Assembly: GCF_040954835.1 (NCBI RefSeq)
Contig: NC_090696.1
Coordinates: 56,574,222-56,638,221, forward strand
Direction of reading: 5' to 3'
DNA: 64,000 nt
Source: Lepisosteus oculatus
Lineage: Eukaryota; Chordata; Actinopteri; Semionotiformes; Lepisosteidae
Below, piece by piece: positions 37,172 through 47,140 of the stretch. The position numbers and the translations under genes are program-made. How positions within the stretch are numbered: the first letter of the stretch is position 1; each line of letters starts with the position of its first letter. The notes below the pieces were generated by a model. That model did not search any database, was not told the origin of the DNA, and saw nothing but the letters and a program-made list of their open reading frames with translations.

Positions 37172-37574
37172 ATATCAATTTAATTCCTAAGAGTTATGTA
37201 CTTGTTTTGAAGAAGAAGTTAGAAGAAGATGTAGAAGTTATAACCAAGTTCATTTATGAAACGGTCTAAATGAATGATATACTGAAAGTATGTCCTCTTG
37301 ATATGTGTAACACTTTGTAACTGACTGAATATATACCTTTTGTATTCTGATAACCATCTCGATCAGATCTGTTAGGTTTACATGCATATTTTATGTATTA
37401 ATAAATGTATCCTCGTGTATTAGTACCTGTGTGTGTGCGTTGTTTGAGTTATATCGCAAGGTTGGATTCTAAAGCCATCAAAATAATCATTTTGTGATTT
37501 AAGGCTACAATTAATAATTGTCCCAGTAAATGCCCAAACCCTACAGAACTGGTGTCTTCAGAGAGCACATTACA

Positions 37575-37819
37575 CAGTAAAGACGTTTACTGTAAATCTT
37601 TCTATGACAGACCAATGGACCACGAGTGCCCCTGTCGGTCAACCAATCACATACCGCGGTACCCCGCGTCCTCTTGCGTCACGATGCGCGACGCCGTAGC
37701 CAATTACCTCCGGTACGTGTCTGTACCGTGCACTTTGAATGGCTGCATCTGTACAACGAGCTACAATGATACAAAATATTTCTGCAATTTTTTATATTAA
37801 TATTACTTTACGTTATTAA
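37575..37819 (+). repeat. Short CCAAT/CCGCGG repeat, copy 2
   Basis: Shares order and spacing of GACCAATG, GAGTGCCCCTGT, CCAATCAC, TACCGCGGTA and CCGTGCA with the minus-strand copy at 14213-14385. Similarity ends near 37760; the last 60 bp are AT-rich. It lies directly between LTR C and the broken RNase H gene, where ACTG (37820-37823) repeats the ACTG before LTR C. Confidence 0.65.
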
Positions 37820-37821
37820 AC

Positions 37822-39130
37822 TGCATAGTTGTCCGAATGGATAAGGAAGGATTTTTGTTTCCAATTGTGGCGAGAAGAGAAGCTGCAACGACAATTGGAA
37901 ATATTTCAAACAAGGCCGATGACTGGTCGGCGAGAGGGTTCGAAGAGAATTCAGGAGGCCAAGGGGCCGCAAACCACTGGCCTTTGTAATAGCCTCCGAA
38001 ACCGACTGCGTCTGTGAAATGCTGGATATCCTCAGCGTCGGAGAGGAGGTCATCGTAGAAGAGAGATATGCCATTCCAGTTGGCCAAGAAAAGCTGCCAA
38101 AGCCTGAGCTCGGATTTGCAGTCGGCTGAAAGGCTTACGTGGTGGTAAGAAGAGGACACGGATGAGGCGAGGTCGAGAAGGTAGGAGATGAATGACCGTC
38201 CTTGAGGAATGATATCCATGGTGTAATTGAGGTGGCCGAGCAGAGAGAGAAGTTCCCTCTTTGTGCAAGATTTGGCGGAAGAATAGGTAGAGATATACGT
38301 CTGGATCCTGTCGATCTTGTCGCGAGGCAGGGAGTCGAAGAAATTGATGGAATTGAGGGTGATCCCGAGGAATTGGATTATATGAAAGGGACTGGTTGTT
38401 TTGTCTGTGGCGAGAGGTACCCCTAGTTTCCCGAAAACGGAAGTAAGTGTGGAAGAGGCTCTTGCGGGTGGGGCGTGAGGAAAATCTATGGTAAGGAAAT
38501 CATCGAGAAGGTGGACAAGAAAATGAAGCCTATAGTTATTCAAGAGGATCCAGCAGAGATCTTCGGCTAAGGTATCGAAAATTTTTGGGCTACTCCTGCA
38601 TCTGAAAGTAAGGCGGACTGCGAAGAAGAACTTGTTCCATCAATGAACTTCAAAGAGGTGCCAGAAGTCTGGGTTGAGAGGCATAACTTTAAAGGCACTG
38701 GAGATGTCGTCATTAGCAAGGCAGGCGCCCTGACCTGCGATTTTGACGAGAGAAATGGCATGGTCGATTGTGGCATAGTGGAGGGAGAAGTCTGAACTGG
38801 GAATAAGGCTATTGAGACTTGGCACGTGGGAGTTATGGGCTGACAAGTCGATTATAAGGCATTTTTTACCTGAATACTTACGGACCGCTATACCAATGGG
38901 ATTGATGCGGTATGCAGGGAATGGGGGAGAGTCAAGTGGGCCGATCATGAAACCGTTCTCAACTTCAGATGCTAACAAGGAATCAACGGACTGGGGATCG
39001 GCGGTGGCAGATTGCAAATTTTTGCAAAAGACGGGGGTAGAAGGAAGTGTGCACAGGCCTGGTGAGAATCCGAAGGAAAGGCCTTCGAGTAAGATGTGGG
39101 TGGAAGAGGGGTCGGGGTGACGGAGCAGTT
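37822..39130 (-). pseudogene. Reverse transcriptase and RNase H of the Ngaro element
   Basis: One minus-strand frame runs from about 39130 with a single in-frame stop (TGA, 38640-38642) between FWHLFEVH and WNKFFF. It contains KKCLIIDLSAHN and DDISSAFKVMPL (RT motifs before and around the first catalytic Asp), then VHLLDDFLTID, the DIRS-type version of the YxDD box. The RNase H follows: a frameshift near 37860 leaves FLIHSDNYAV in a neighbouring frame, and the gene then meets the insert. It resumes beyond the insert at 35721 with VVHIINKG, so both halves of RNase H are present. The frame differs from that of the Gag ORF, with a short overlap, as is usual in this group. Confidence 0.85.
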
Positions 39131-40633
39131 CGGAAGCAAAAGCGGGGATATCGATTGGGGTAGACAGAAAAGCCAGTAGTCATTTGGGAACGCTGAAGGT
39201 GGAGCAAGCATGGAAGGCCGGCGGGGGCAGGCAGAGCGAGCGTGAGCTTCGCCGCAGAAGATGCAAATGTGGAGGAAGAGACAAAGGGAAGAGGTGCATG
39301 TCGAGGAATTGAAGTTGTTGCAAATTTGTTGACCTCTGATCATCACGATGGGACAACCGCGAACGTCTCTGGACCGGGAAAGTTTGAAAAAGACCTGGCG
39401 GGAGAATTGATGCTGAGGGGGAGAAGGGACAGAGTCGGGGTTGAGCTTGGGGACTGTATTTGGGCAAAGATTTGATGAATGTGTCTAAGAGGAACAGAAG
39501 TTGCAGGAAAGAGCTCTGATGTCGGTGAAAGTGTGGCAGTAAAGCTCAATGTCGAGGGCTCCCCAGTAGGTGCGCTGGTTCCATTGGAGTAGGCGGGCAG
39601 CGGCCTCGGCCGAGAACTGCTTATGATAATTGTAGAACAGGGAGCCCTCAAAAAGGACAGATAGATCGGGGATGCAGTGCATGTAATCGTCGAGTTCCTG
39701 ATGACGTTCGGGAAAGGCGGAGCACGTGATGTCGCAGAAAATGCTGAAAGCCAAGCAGAAGTCGGAAATTCGAAGAACTGAAGCAGAGTGAGGGTCAGAA
39801 GATTTGAGAGTAACGGAAATTGAGTCACAGTCGACTGTTCTGGAATCGGAGTTGTAAGTGGAGGAAGAGTGAAGGTGAGCTAGATTGACGTCCGCACCTC
39901 GTAGAATTTGCTGCCGGAGTGAAAAGGGAATGGGAGGAGGACTAAAATTTAGTGCATTAGAAGGAGCTGGGAGAGGAACGGCTGTTCGGAGAGAAAAGTC
40001 CTTAGGAAAGGGGAGATTGGAATCCAAGGCCGATGGCATGGGATGACTGATGCCGTGTTGGACACCGGGGATGGGAGAAGATGAGGAGGGAAGAAGAGCG
40101 GAAAGCAGATTGTGGTAGGAGGGGTTAGATGGATCTGGGGCATGAAGCTCGTTGGCTTGGGAAATGGAAGCCAAAGACTGTTGAGGAGGAATTGAAGCAG
40201 GGGCAAAGGCTGCGTGAAGGACTGAGGTGGCAGGGGGTGGGGGAGGGTAAGAGCCGCCTGCTGGCTGAGCTGGGGGTCGTTTATTGGATGGCCTTTGGGC
40301 CATGGAGACCGCAGCAGGGGCCGAAAGAAAAGAAACCGGGGCCAAAGGCACCAAGCTGGTGGAGCTTGAGCCGTGTTGGACGCCGGAGGTAGAGACAGGA
40401 GAGAGTGCAGAAATTAGATTAAGCAGAGAAGGGGGTTGGGGAGGGGTGTGAGCCAGGGGCCTTAGACCCGGCAGCAAGGAGTTTAGGGAAGGAGGCTGGG
40501 TGGAAGAGGCTAAGTGCGGTTGTTCAGCAGAGGAATGGATTGGTTGGGGAAGAGACACAGACACGGATATATCAGGACAAGACAAGACAGAAGACACGAC
40601 AGGCAGAGGCGCGGACGGCCTCGGGGTCCTCAC
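38972..40633 (-). pseudogene. Gag-like ORF1 of the Ngaro element
   Basis: About 550 codons in one minus-strand frame, broken by one TAG (39485-39487). The N-terminal 250 residues are rich in Pro and Ser, with a repeated block (NLISAL ... GVQHG and NLLSAL ... GVQHG). The stop falls inside a CCHC zinc knuckle: CNFCSS, stop, THSSNLC fits C-x2-C-x4-H-x4-C. A second Cys/His cluster follows: ICNNFNSSTCTSSLC, then HICIFCGEAHARSACP, which is characteristic of DIRS and Ngaro Gag. The start at 40633 is the first Met in the frame; a longer N-terminus in another frame up to 41200 is possible. The protein would package the element RNA. Confidence 0.8.
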
Positions 40634-41207
40634 GTTGGGATGAGTGGCGGTGTGGGTGATGTCATCGGAGGGCGCCTGGGGAAGCTGTGTAGCTGATGTT
40701 TCCTTTGTGTAGACTGCGGTTAAGTACAGGGAAAACAGAGATTTTTTGGAAGCATTTCTTTTAAAACGGACTCCATGTTTTCGAAGTATCCTCTGGAGGC
40801 TTCCGTAGCAAGTTGGAAATCACGAGAGATGATCCAGGAGAAGGGGGAGCCGATGTGCGTGAAGCGCGGCGGCTGGGACATCCTCGAGAGAAGCGGGGGT
40901 TATTTGGAGATTTTGCCGTGCAGGGACGGGAAGGCTGGGTTTGTGATGAGAGAGGGACTACGACAGCGGAACACAGTCTTCGGCGAGGAGTTGAATCTTG
41001 TGAGGACTGACTGGGAGATGAGCGGCACTGATGTGGCACGGCGGGTGAAGGAGGCGATGAGACGGAGGTGAGGGGAGCGGGGGGGGGGGAGACTGGACAA
41101 GAGGGGTAGGAGAGTCTCCTGTGCTGCAGAAAAGGTCTTCATCGGAGCAGCAAATTTGCAGATCCATGAGAAGGGAGCATGGATTCGAGTTAGGCGAAAA
41201 CGAACCA

Positions 41208-41368
41208 TGCAGAAAACAAATGAAGAAATGAAGGAAGAGGAGAGGGTGACGTTTGATATATATGGAGACCGGTTGCTTACGTCAGGATTAGTGAGAATTG
41301 CAGCAGCTGTGTCAAATGAGCTCGGCTGCTTTCATTCCTCCCGAACTTTCATTAAAAACTCAATTTAA
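41208..41368 (-). repeat. Ngaro split repeat A1 (5' end)
   Basis: Near-identical to A2 at 34191-34342. It marks the 5' end of the minus-strand element; the plus-strand text ends CATTAAAAACTCAATTT and then passes into AT-rich flank. Promoter activity is expected here. Confidence 0.85.
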
Positions 41369-42106
41369 ATAATAATAGTCATGGTACTGAAAACTGTAAA
41401 CATATTTTACATTATTTGTAATATTGTTTAAGATCTACATCTTGAAAAATTGGTAAATACTCCATAAAATAAAATGTTACAATTGTCACTTAAGAATTTA
41501 TAAAACAAAGGCAGTTGACTGGAGAGCAGACAATAACATATTGCAAGGTTCAGTTATCCCAGCTGTTTCTTGAGTAAGATCAAGTAAACTATCCTCATTT
41601 GCTGTTGCATAACAAGCACTATAAATGTTCAAGCTGTTTTGTTCAAAAGGTCATAATGAGCTTCATGTCCCATTCTTCAAAGTCATTTTACAGGACATAT
41701 TGTATGGTCTCAGTGGGCATAGTGCAAATGAAACCATGACTAGCATGGAAACAACCCTACACATTTAGCAGATTTCATTAACAGTGTGTTACTCTGAGTA
41801 GCAGAACCTTATTGTAGTTTCAGTTTAATAGGTCAATTACCCTCTGAATAAATTGAAATAGAAGTAATGAACTTTAGTAGCTAAGCAGAACAAATGTCAA
41901 ATGATCAAATGTTTCAGCCAGAAGGTTAAGGAATGTGAAAGGGGATCAGGCATACTGTTCATGGAAAATTTTGTACATATTACAATAAATTGCTTATTAT
42001 GGATTTGACCACTCCAGCCATTAGCCACTTGCAGCCCCACCTTATGTTGTTTTGCTGTTGTAATGATATATAACTTTCAGATGTTTGTGCGGTCTATCTT
42101 CACCTA
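41369..42106. other. Unassigned AT-rich DNA
   Basis: Nothing recognised. Confidence 0.5.
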
Positions 42107-42283
42107 CAGTGGTGTGAAAAAGTGTTTGCCCCCTTACTGATTTCTTATTTTTTTGCATGTCACACTGAAATGTTTCAGATCAAACAAATTGAAATATTAG
42201 ACAAAGATAACACAAGCAAACACAAAATGCAGTTTTGAAGGTTTTTATTATTAAGGGAAAAAAAATCCAAACCTACATGGCCC
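42107..42283 (+). mobile_element. Tc1/mariner-type terminal inverted repeat fragment
   Basis: TA then CAGTGGTGTGAAAAAGTG starts a stretch (GTTTGCCCCCTTACTGATTTC ... AAAATGCAGTTTTGAAGG ... ACATGGCCCTG) that I recognise as the end of a fish Tc1/mariner-like transposon. The TA dinucleotide before CAGT fits Tc1 target choice. The element stops abruptly and passes directly into a LINE fragment; no transposase or second end is found here. Confidence 0.65.
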
Positions 42284-42647
42284 TGTCTGGTCCTTGGTCT
42301 TAGTGCTTTTTTTGATACAGTAAATCATTCAGTGTTGCTCAATCACTTGTAAACATTTTTGTCTATCAATGGCACTGTCCCTAAATGGCTTTGCTCTTAT
42401 CTGACTGGCATTCAGCATCCTTCTGTTCTCATAAATCCCCTGTGGCCCCAGTCAATGACGCTAAGCCACAGGGTTCAGTCTTGGGCCCCGTCTTTTTTAT
42501 TATTTATATGCTTCCCGTTACTCAGATCATACACAAATATTAAAGTTCACTCTTAGCAGATGATAGATGTGTTCATAGATTTATTTTTTTAACTTGTTCC
42601 CCCTCTGGTCTCCCCCTTCCGTCACTTATCTATTGTTTGCATCATAT
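42284..42647 (+). pseudogene. L2-type LINE reverse transcriptase fragment
   Basis: Plus-strand translation with several lesions gives FFDTVNHSVLLNHL (RT motif A region), ALKW-like PKWLCSYLTG, a decayed PQGS region and ADD near 42557. It covers the central RT domain only. The 3' end of what may be the same element resumes at 43132, after the LTR piece. Confidence 0.75.
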
Positions 42648-43131
42648 TGTAGTGCTTACGGGTTCGTGCAGGACAAAGGACAAGTGGAGACGTGATGGAG
42701 AAACAAGCAACCATTTTTATTCACCTTTACAAAAACACCAACCACGGGATTTACGCATACACTAGGGGACCAATTAAACACGTTGTGGTGTCTCCGGGGG
42801 AAGTTTATGTAAATGAAGGTAGTACTCACACCACACTTTTCTTTCCTGAGTTTTGTTGCGTTTCTTCCTCCAACTGTCTTCCGAATGCAGTCTGTAATCC
42901 GTTCCCTTAGTCCTGATCCGATCCGAGTTCCAAAAGTATGTAATAAAGCCAATCCGCGATGTATCCTTAACCAGTGTCCGTAATCCAAAACCATAAACCT
43001 TTTCTCCTTTCAGTAGTCCATTATTCCTTAGCCCGATCTTTAACATGCACCTTTTTCCTCTCTTTTCCTCCAAACCGCATTCACCTTACCAGCTTCCGCC
43101 CTGTTCACTGCCTCCAGGGCACTTATATTTG
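42648..43131 (-). mobile_element. Gypsy LTR fragment related to the 5' LTR at 61 kb
   Basis: On the minus strand, from AATATAAGTGCCC to GGAGACACCACAA, it aligns with 61062-61401 at high identity (GGCAGTGAACAGGGCGGAAG, GGATACATCGCGGATTGGCT, GGACTAAGGGAACGGATTAC). After that it carries about 135 further bases (42648-42782) that the 61-kb LTR lacks, with a GAATAAAA poly(A)-type signal and a TACA end. The segment upstream of AATATAA is missing. It lies between two L2 pieces. Confidence 0.75.
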
Positions 43132-43480
43132 CTCACTGGACCCAGGACTAAATCTCGAATTTTTGGTGACAATGCGTATTCTGTTGCCGCTCCAGTGTTA
43201 TGACCTCCCTCAAACTCTACAAGAGATAAATTCTCTGACTCTCTTTAAATCCAAGCTTACAGTAAAACTCACCTTTTACCAGGGCCTATGCCTGATTGTC
43301 CTACATTCTATCTATATAAACCTGTATGCTCTTGTTAATTTTTTTTTTATTTATTGTACTTTTTGTCTTTTTATTTATCATTATGTACTGTACAGTGTCA
43401 TGGGGTTTGGAAAGGTGATTTATAATGCACTTCTTAACCATTGGCCAGTCAGCTTCGCTACACATGCTGCCAGTCTAATC
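43132..43480 (+). pseudogene. L2-type LINE 3' end fragment
   Basis: The translation gives KSRIFGDNAYSVAAPVL, one frame change, then DLPQTL-EINSLTLFKSKL, the conserved C-terminal tail of L2-type RT proteins, followed by an AT-rich 3' end near 43480. Between this and the RT fragment ending at 42647 roughly 200 codons are missing, so the LTR piece between them was not a clean insertion. Confidence 0.7.
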
Positions 43481-44324
43481 AGGTAATTTAAACCACATCA
43501 GTATATTACTCATTATAATCTCTCCCATCTACCTTGCAGCTTGCAAAATCTGATATACTAGATTGAGTCATCTGAGAGCTGGCCTGTTAGACAACTTAAT
43601 CTGGATCTAACACAAACCTATAGCTGTGGAGCTGTCTCTCCTTTTCCATCTCAGCCTTGAAAGCTTATTTAATTCCATGCAGAGGTTTTCCTAACAGTTC
43701 TCTTCCTTACCAGCTTGTTAGTAGTTCTATTAACTCAAACATAAAAATGAGTTTTCTACACTCATTCAGCCCTGTAATATCTAATTCTCAAGTACTTTTT
43801 TTCAATAAACGAGCCTCCATCTCAGATAAAGATCACCCTATGGGCCACATTTTTAACAAAAATGTTACAATAGGGTATTGTCATGGGTATTCAAGAAGAT
43901 ATTCATTTAAAAGTCTAAAAGGTAGATTAAAGGTAGATAAAAGTAGATTTTCACTATTGTCAAGCATGTTATATGATTGGAAAGTGAATTCCAAGTCTGC
44001 ATACTTTCAAATTGACATCCATGCATAACTATTTACTTTTGGCACAATAAAGTTACAAATACTGTTTTGAATCTGTTCTGATTACATATTTCAGGTGTTC
44101 TCATCACATAGTCAATCACAACAATGGAAAGGGATATAGATTTACAGAGTATGCATCCATATTGCACTCTGATGAAGGCATTAAGATCTGATTACAGGGC
44201 TTTTGTGGCATTAATTATATTTTCTGGAACTTCACAATTGATTCACAATTTCCCACAACTGTCTGCTTGTCCTGCTGTTGGTATGCTCTGGTTACTCTCT
44301 GGACAAATGGAAAATGGCCAGCGG
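43481..44324. other. Unassigned AT-rich DNA
   Basis: The 123-codon plus-strand frame at 43657-44028 has no recognised motif and no second copy. Confidence 0.45.
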
Positions 44325-45153
44325 TGTTAGGAGGAACTGAAAGACCAATATGCACAGTTAAAGCTGATTTATTGTAAATGTGGGAAACACATTTGAGTAC
44401 AAAAGGGTTGGTGCAGCTGTAGAGATGAGCTCTGACAGGCTCCAAAGCTGAGGCTTAAAGATCATACTGGCAGTTGGCTGGAAACAGAAGCAGACTTGAA
44501 CAAGACTACCAGTAGTAGGATGAGACAGGAAGCAGGAGAGGGACTGGACAAGACTGCCAGACTGGCACACTACACCTCAGGTTGACATAGAGCAGGGCCA
44601 GCCTAAGATGACACTGTCCATGGGAATTAGCAGCCGAGCTCCAGGAGTAGGGGTCACCTGAGGTAGTGCCCTTCAAAGGTACTGTCTGAAATCCTAGTGG
44701 CTAGGTGCTCAGAGACAGGGCTGCCTGGGGTAGAGGACAGTCTGTCGGGATCTCCTGGGATGCAGGCTGGAAATGGACACAGAGAAGAAGTACAGGGAAG
44801 GCAAGTGATGACTGGGAGATCTACCAGGGTCAGGAGCTGTGCTTAGTCCAGAGCAAAGCGCAAAGCAGAGGGGTCCTACCTTCAAGACCAGGCAGAATAC
44901 TTAAAATCATCAAATGTTGAGCTGAACGGGACGTGTACTCTTTCGGTGATCTCCTGCTGACACCACAGTGTGTGCCATCAGGGGAAAGGGGAAGAGACTT
45001 CATAGGGTTTAAATACGCCAGAGCTGCCATGAGACTCCTCAGTACTGCCAGGTGCACTGTATATCCTGTTTCTTTGGTGATCAGGGCAGAGCGGAGGTTT
45101 GGCCACCAGCTCTGTGCATCATACAGTAGTAATGCAGTGGGGTAACCATGACA
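44325..45153 (-). mobile_element. LTR-like element, TGTCATGG...CTAACA
   Basis: On the minus strand the 829-bp unit begins TGTCATGGTTACC and ends TTCCTCCTAACA. It has a TATA-like GTATTTAAACCC (near 45014) and an AATAAATC poly(A)-type signal about 45 bp before its end (plus strand near 44370). The layout and C/T-rich text fit a solo LTR like those at 6.1 and 11.2 kb. A clear target duplication is not seen (AGCGG left, ATGGG right), so confidence is lower. Confidence 0.6.
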
Positions 45154-45222
45154 ATGGGTCTCTATAAGCATTACACAAATTATTGTAGATAATTTCCAAG
45201 AAAAATATTAGTTAAATAAAGA

Positions 45223-46290
45223 CTTCCTTTCTCTATTGGGATGTTTTGATCTTACTCAGTTTGTTTGTACCCCTACACATAACAAAGGACACACCTTAGA
45301 TTTAATTATTGCAAATGACTCTTTTGTCTCCCACTGCTCTCCCCTTGATCTAGGCCTCTCTGACCACTTAGCTATTCTTTTCAATCTGGATTTACCTGTT
45401 TCTAACACTCCCCCCCACGCTCTGTAAATTTCCTCAACTAGCAATCAATTAATCACCAAGGTTTGCAAATTCTGTTCTGTCCTCCTTATCTTGTTTCTCT
45501 TCCTCTGACCCTCTCGAGGACAAAATCCAATTACTTAACGTGCTCTTTTATCTACCCTTGACACCTTTGCTCCATTAAAAACTCGAACCATCTCCTTCTC
45601 TCACCCTGCTCCCTGGTACGATCATCTGTGATCCATGAAGGCAGCCTCTCACAAACTTGGCGTCTTTCTGGCCTAAATGTACATTATCAGGCCTGGAGAG
45701 ATTACTTGTCTGAATATATGGTTACTATAGAGTCTGCTAGATCCACCTACTTCTCTCGCATCATTGAAAATCACCAAAACAATTCCTATCCTGGAGTCCT
45801 TGCACTGGCTTCTGGTCAAATTCCGTGTAGACTTTAAAATCCCCATGCTCACCTATAAGGCTCTGCATGGCTTGGCACCTCAGTACCTGTCTGAACTATT
45901 ATGGCCCTACTCCCCACCTTGCAACCTTCACTCTTCTAATTTTGCTATCTTACTGTCCCCCAAGCCCATCTACATTGTATGGGTGACAGGGCCTTCTCCT
46001 ATTATGCCCCCAAGCTCTGGAACTCTCTCCCCAAGGATATCAGATAGTCACCTTCTCTAAACTCCTTCAAATCCAGACTCAAAACCCTCTTCTTTAGAAA
46101 AGCCTTTACTTAACTGGTTCCATTCTTCACCCTTCTGCTTTTCTTAATACCACCATCCACGGTCTCCTCTACATATTGTAATTGTGTTTTGTCTTGTGTA
46201 TTATTTTTATTTATTGTTGTTGTCATTCTGTAAAGCCACCTTTATAGGAGCTATATAAAATAAAGTTTAGTAGTAGTAGTAGTAGTAGTA
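45223..46290 (+). mobile_element. L2-type LINE with internal deletion and (TAG)n tail
   Basis: The plus strand carries the end of the endonuclease domain (PTHNKGHTLDLIIAN, then LGLSDHLAILFNL), a linker (RSTYFSRIIENHQNN), then jumps at about 45783 to the RT C-terminus (PMLTYKALHGLAPQYLSELL). The whole RT core is missing. The linker is nearly the same as the minus-strand sequence at 57640-57700, so this and the 56.5-kb copy are one family. The 3' end GGAGCTATATAAAATAAAG is followed by (TAG)n at 46268-46291. Confidence 0.82.
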
Positions 46291-46291
46291 G

Positions 46292-47004
46292 TTTGGAGAG
46301 GAATTGACCATTTCCAGACAACACTAATGAGTGCTTTGTATGATTTCCTTAACATATAATATAGGGAATGTTTGTCCTACTGTTCTGCCTCTTACATTCA
46401 GAATACTGTAAATAAAGTGAGATGGGAGCTGTGTGCTCCAGCAGACACTGTAAGCATGTAATGCAGAGTAAAGCCTAGACAGAAATTAATTGCCTCATAA
46501 ATTATAGCATGATTTTAATATACAAAGGTAGCTTTCTTTTATAACATCTAAAAGAAATTCCTATTAGACCACAAAAGGAAAATGAAGGGGCAGCCAACAG
46601 ATAAAAGGGCAACATTCTGAAAAAATGTGTGAGCGCGAATTAAACTTTGATTCAATTTTAGTGCATTTCCACTGGCAGTCATAATGTGATAAAATAGGAA
46701 GTAATAGGGCCAAAATGAAATTTGCATTGTCACAGAGAAATACAGGAGAAAGAGAAGTCCAGTAGTCTGTCTGAGAAAAGTAGATTTTTCTCTAGTTGCA
46801 ACACTGTCTCATCTCTTACGGGAAAGAGGTGGGAGCACTAGACTGTAAAAGTTAATTCACGGTAGAACATTGATATTTGTGGAAATGCAAGCATGAATAG
46901 ATTTTTCTAAATAAAAGTTGTTAAAATGTACATGTAGAGATGGGAAGATTTTCACTTCAGAAATTTTAAAGTGTTTGAGCTTGTTAATACTTACATAGGA
47001 CAAT
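46292..47004. other. Unassigned AT-rich DNA
   Basis: Nothing recognised. Confidence 0.5.
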
Positions 47005-47140
47005 CATCCATCCATTTTCTAACCTCATCATCCACTACAGGGCTGCACAGCAGCCACAGGCTATTCCTGCAAGCAAAGGATGCCAGGCAGAATATACCCT
47101 GGACAGGACACCAGTCCATGGCAGGTCATAAACAGACACA
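47005..47140 (-). mobile_element. tRNA-derived SINE, family 2, copy 4 (3' part)
   Basis: Minus orientation; CATCCATCCATTTTCTAACC, CTACAGGGCTGCACAG and ATACCCTGGACAGGACACCA match the tail half of the family. Confidence 0.75.

Larger units (their letters stand above)
35726..37574 (+). mobile_element. Solo LTR of the TGTAGCGG family, copy C, inside the Ngaro element
   Basis: Begins TGTAGCGGCAATGC and ends GAGAGCACATTACA. Without the nested LTR at 36763-37171 it is about 1,440 bp. It keeps the 5' segment with CCAATCAGG and CACGTGG boxes that copy B lacks, and has a poly(A) signal at 37400-37405. The left flank is ACTG (35722-35725). The immediate right flank, CAGT, is not a repeat of it; ACTG recurs only at 37820-37823, after a further short repeat, so LTR and repeat together form the insert in the RNase H gene. 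Confidence 0.8.
34014..41368 (-). mobile_element. Ngaro-type (DIRS order) retrotransposon, interrupted
   Basis: A minus-strand element with a Gag-like ORF, RT plus RNase H, and a tyrosine recombinase in place of a DDE integrase. The termini show the Ngaro split direct repeat pattern A1 ... B1-A2-B2: A1 at 41208-41368, then B1, A2 and B2 at 34450-34014. A1 and A2 are nearly identical, so the insertion is probably fairly young. A composite insert at 35726-37819 splits the RNase H region. Without it the element is about 5.3 kb, in the normal range for this group. Ngaro elements are thought to integrate through a circular intermediate using the recombinase. Each ORF has only one to a few lesions. 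Confidence 0.87.

Noticed and set aside
36874..37269. 131-codon plus-strand open frame
   Set aside because: It spans the nested LTR, including its promoter, poly(A) signal and border, so it is not a protein.
35722..37578. ACTG/CAGT as target duplication of LTR C alone
   Set aside because: The two are reverse complements, not direct repeats; the true direct repeat of ACTG is at 37820-37823, after the short repeat.
40129..41071. Plus-strand open frames of 87-98 codons
   Set aside because: They are antisense to the Pro/Ser-rich Gag of the Ngaro element; GC-rich antisense frames are expected there.
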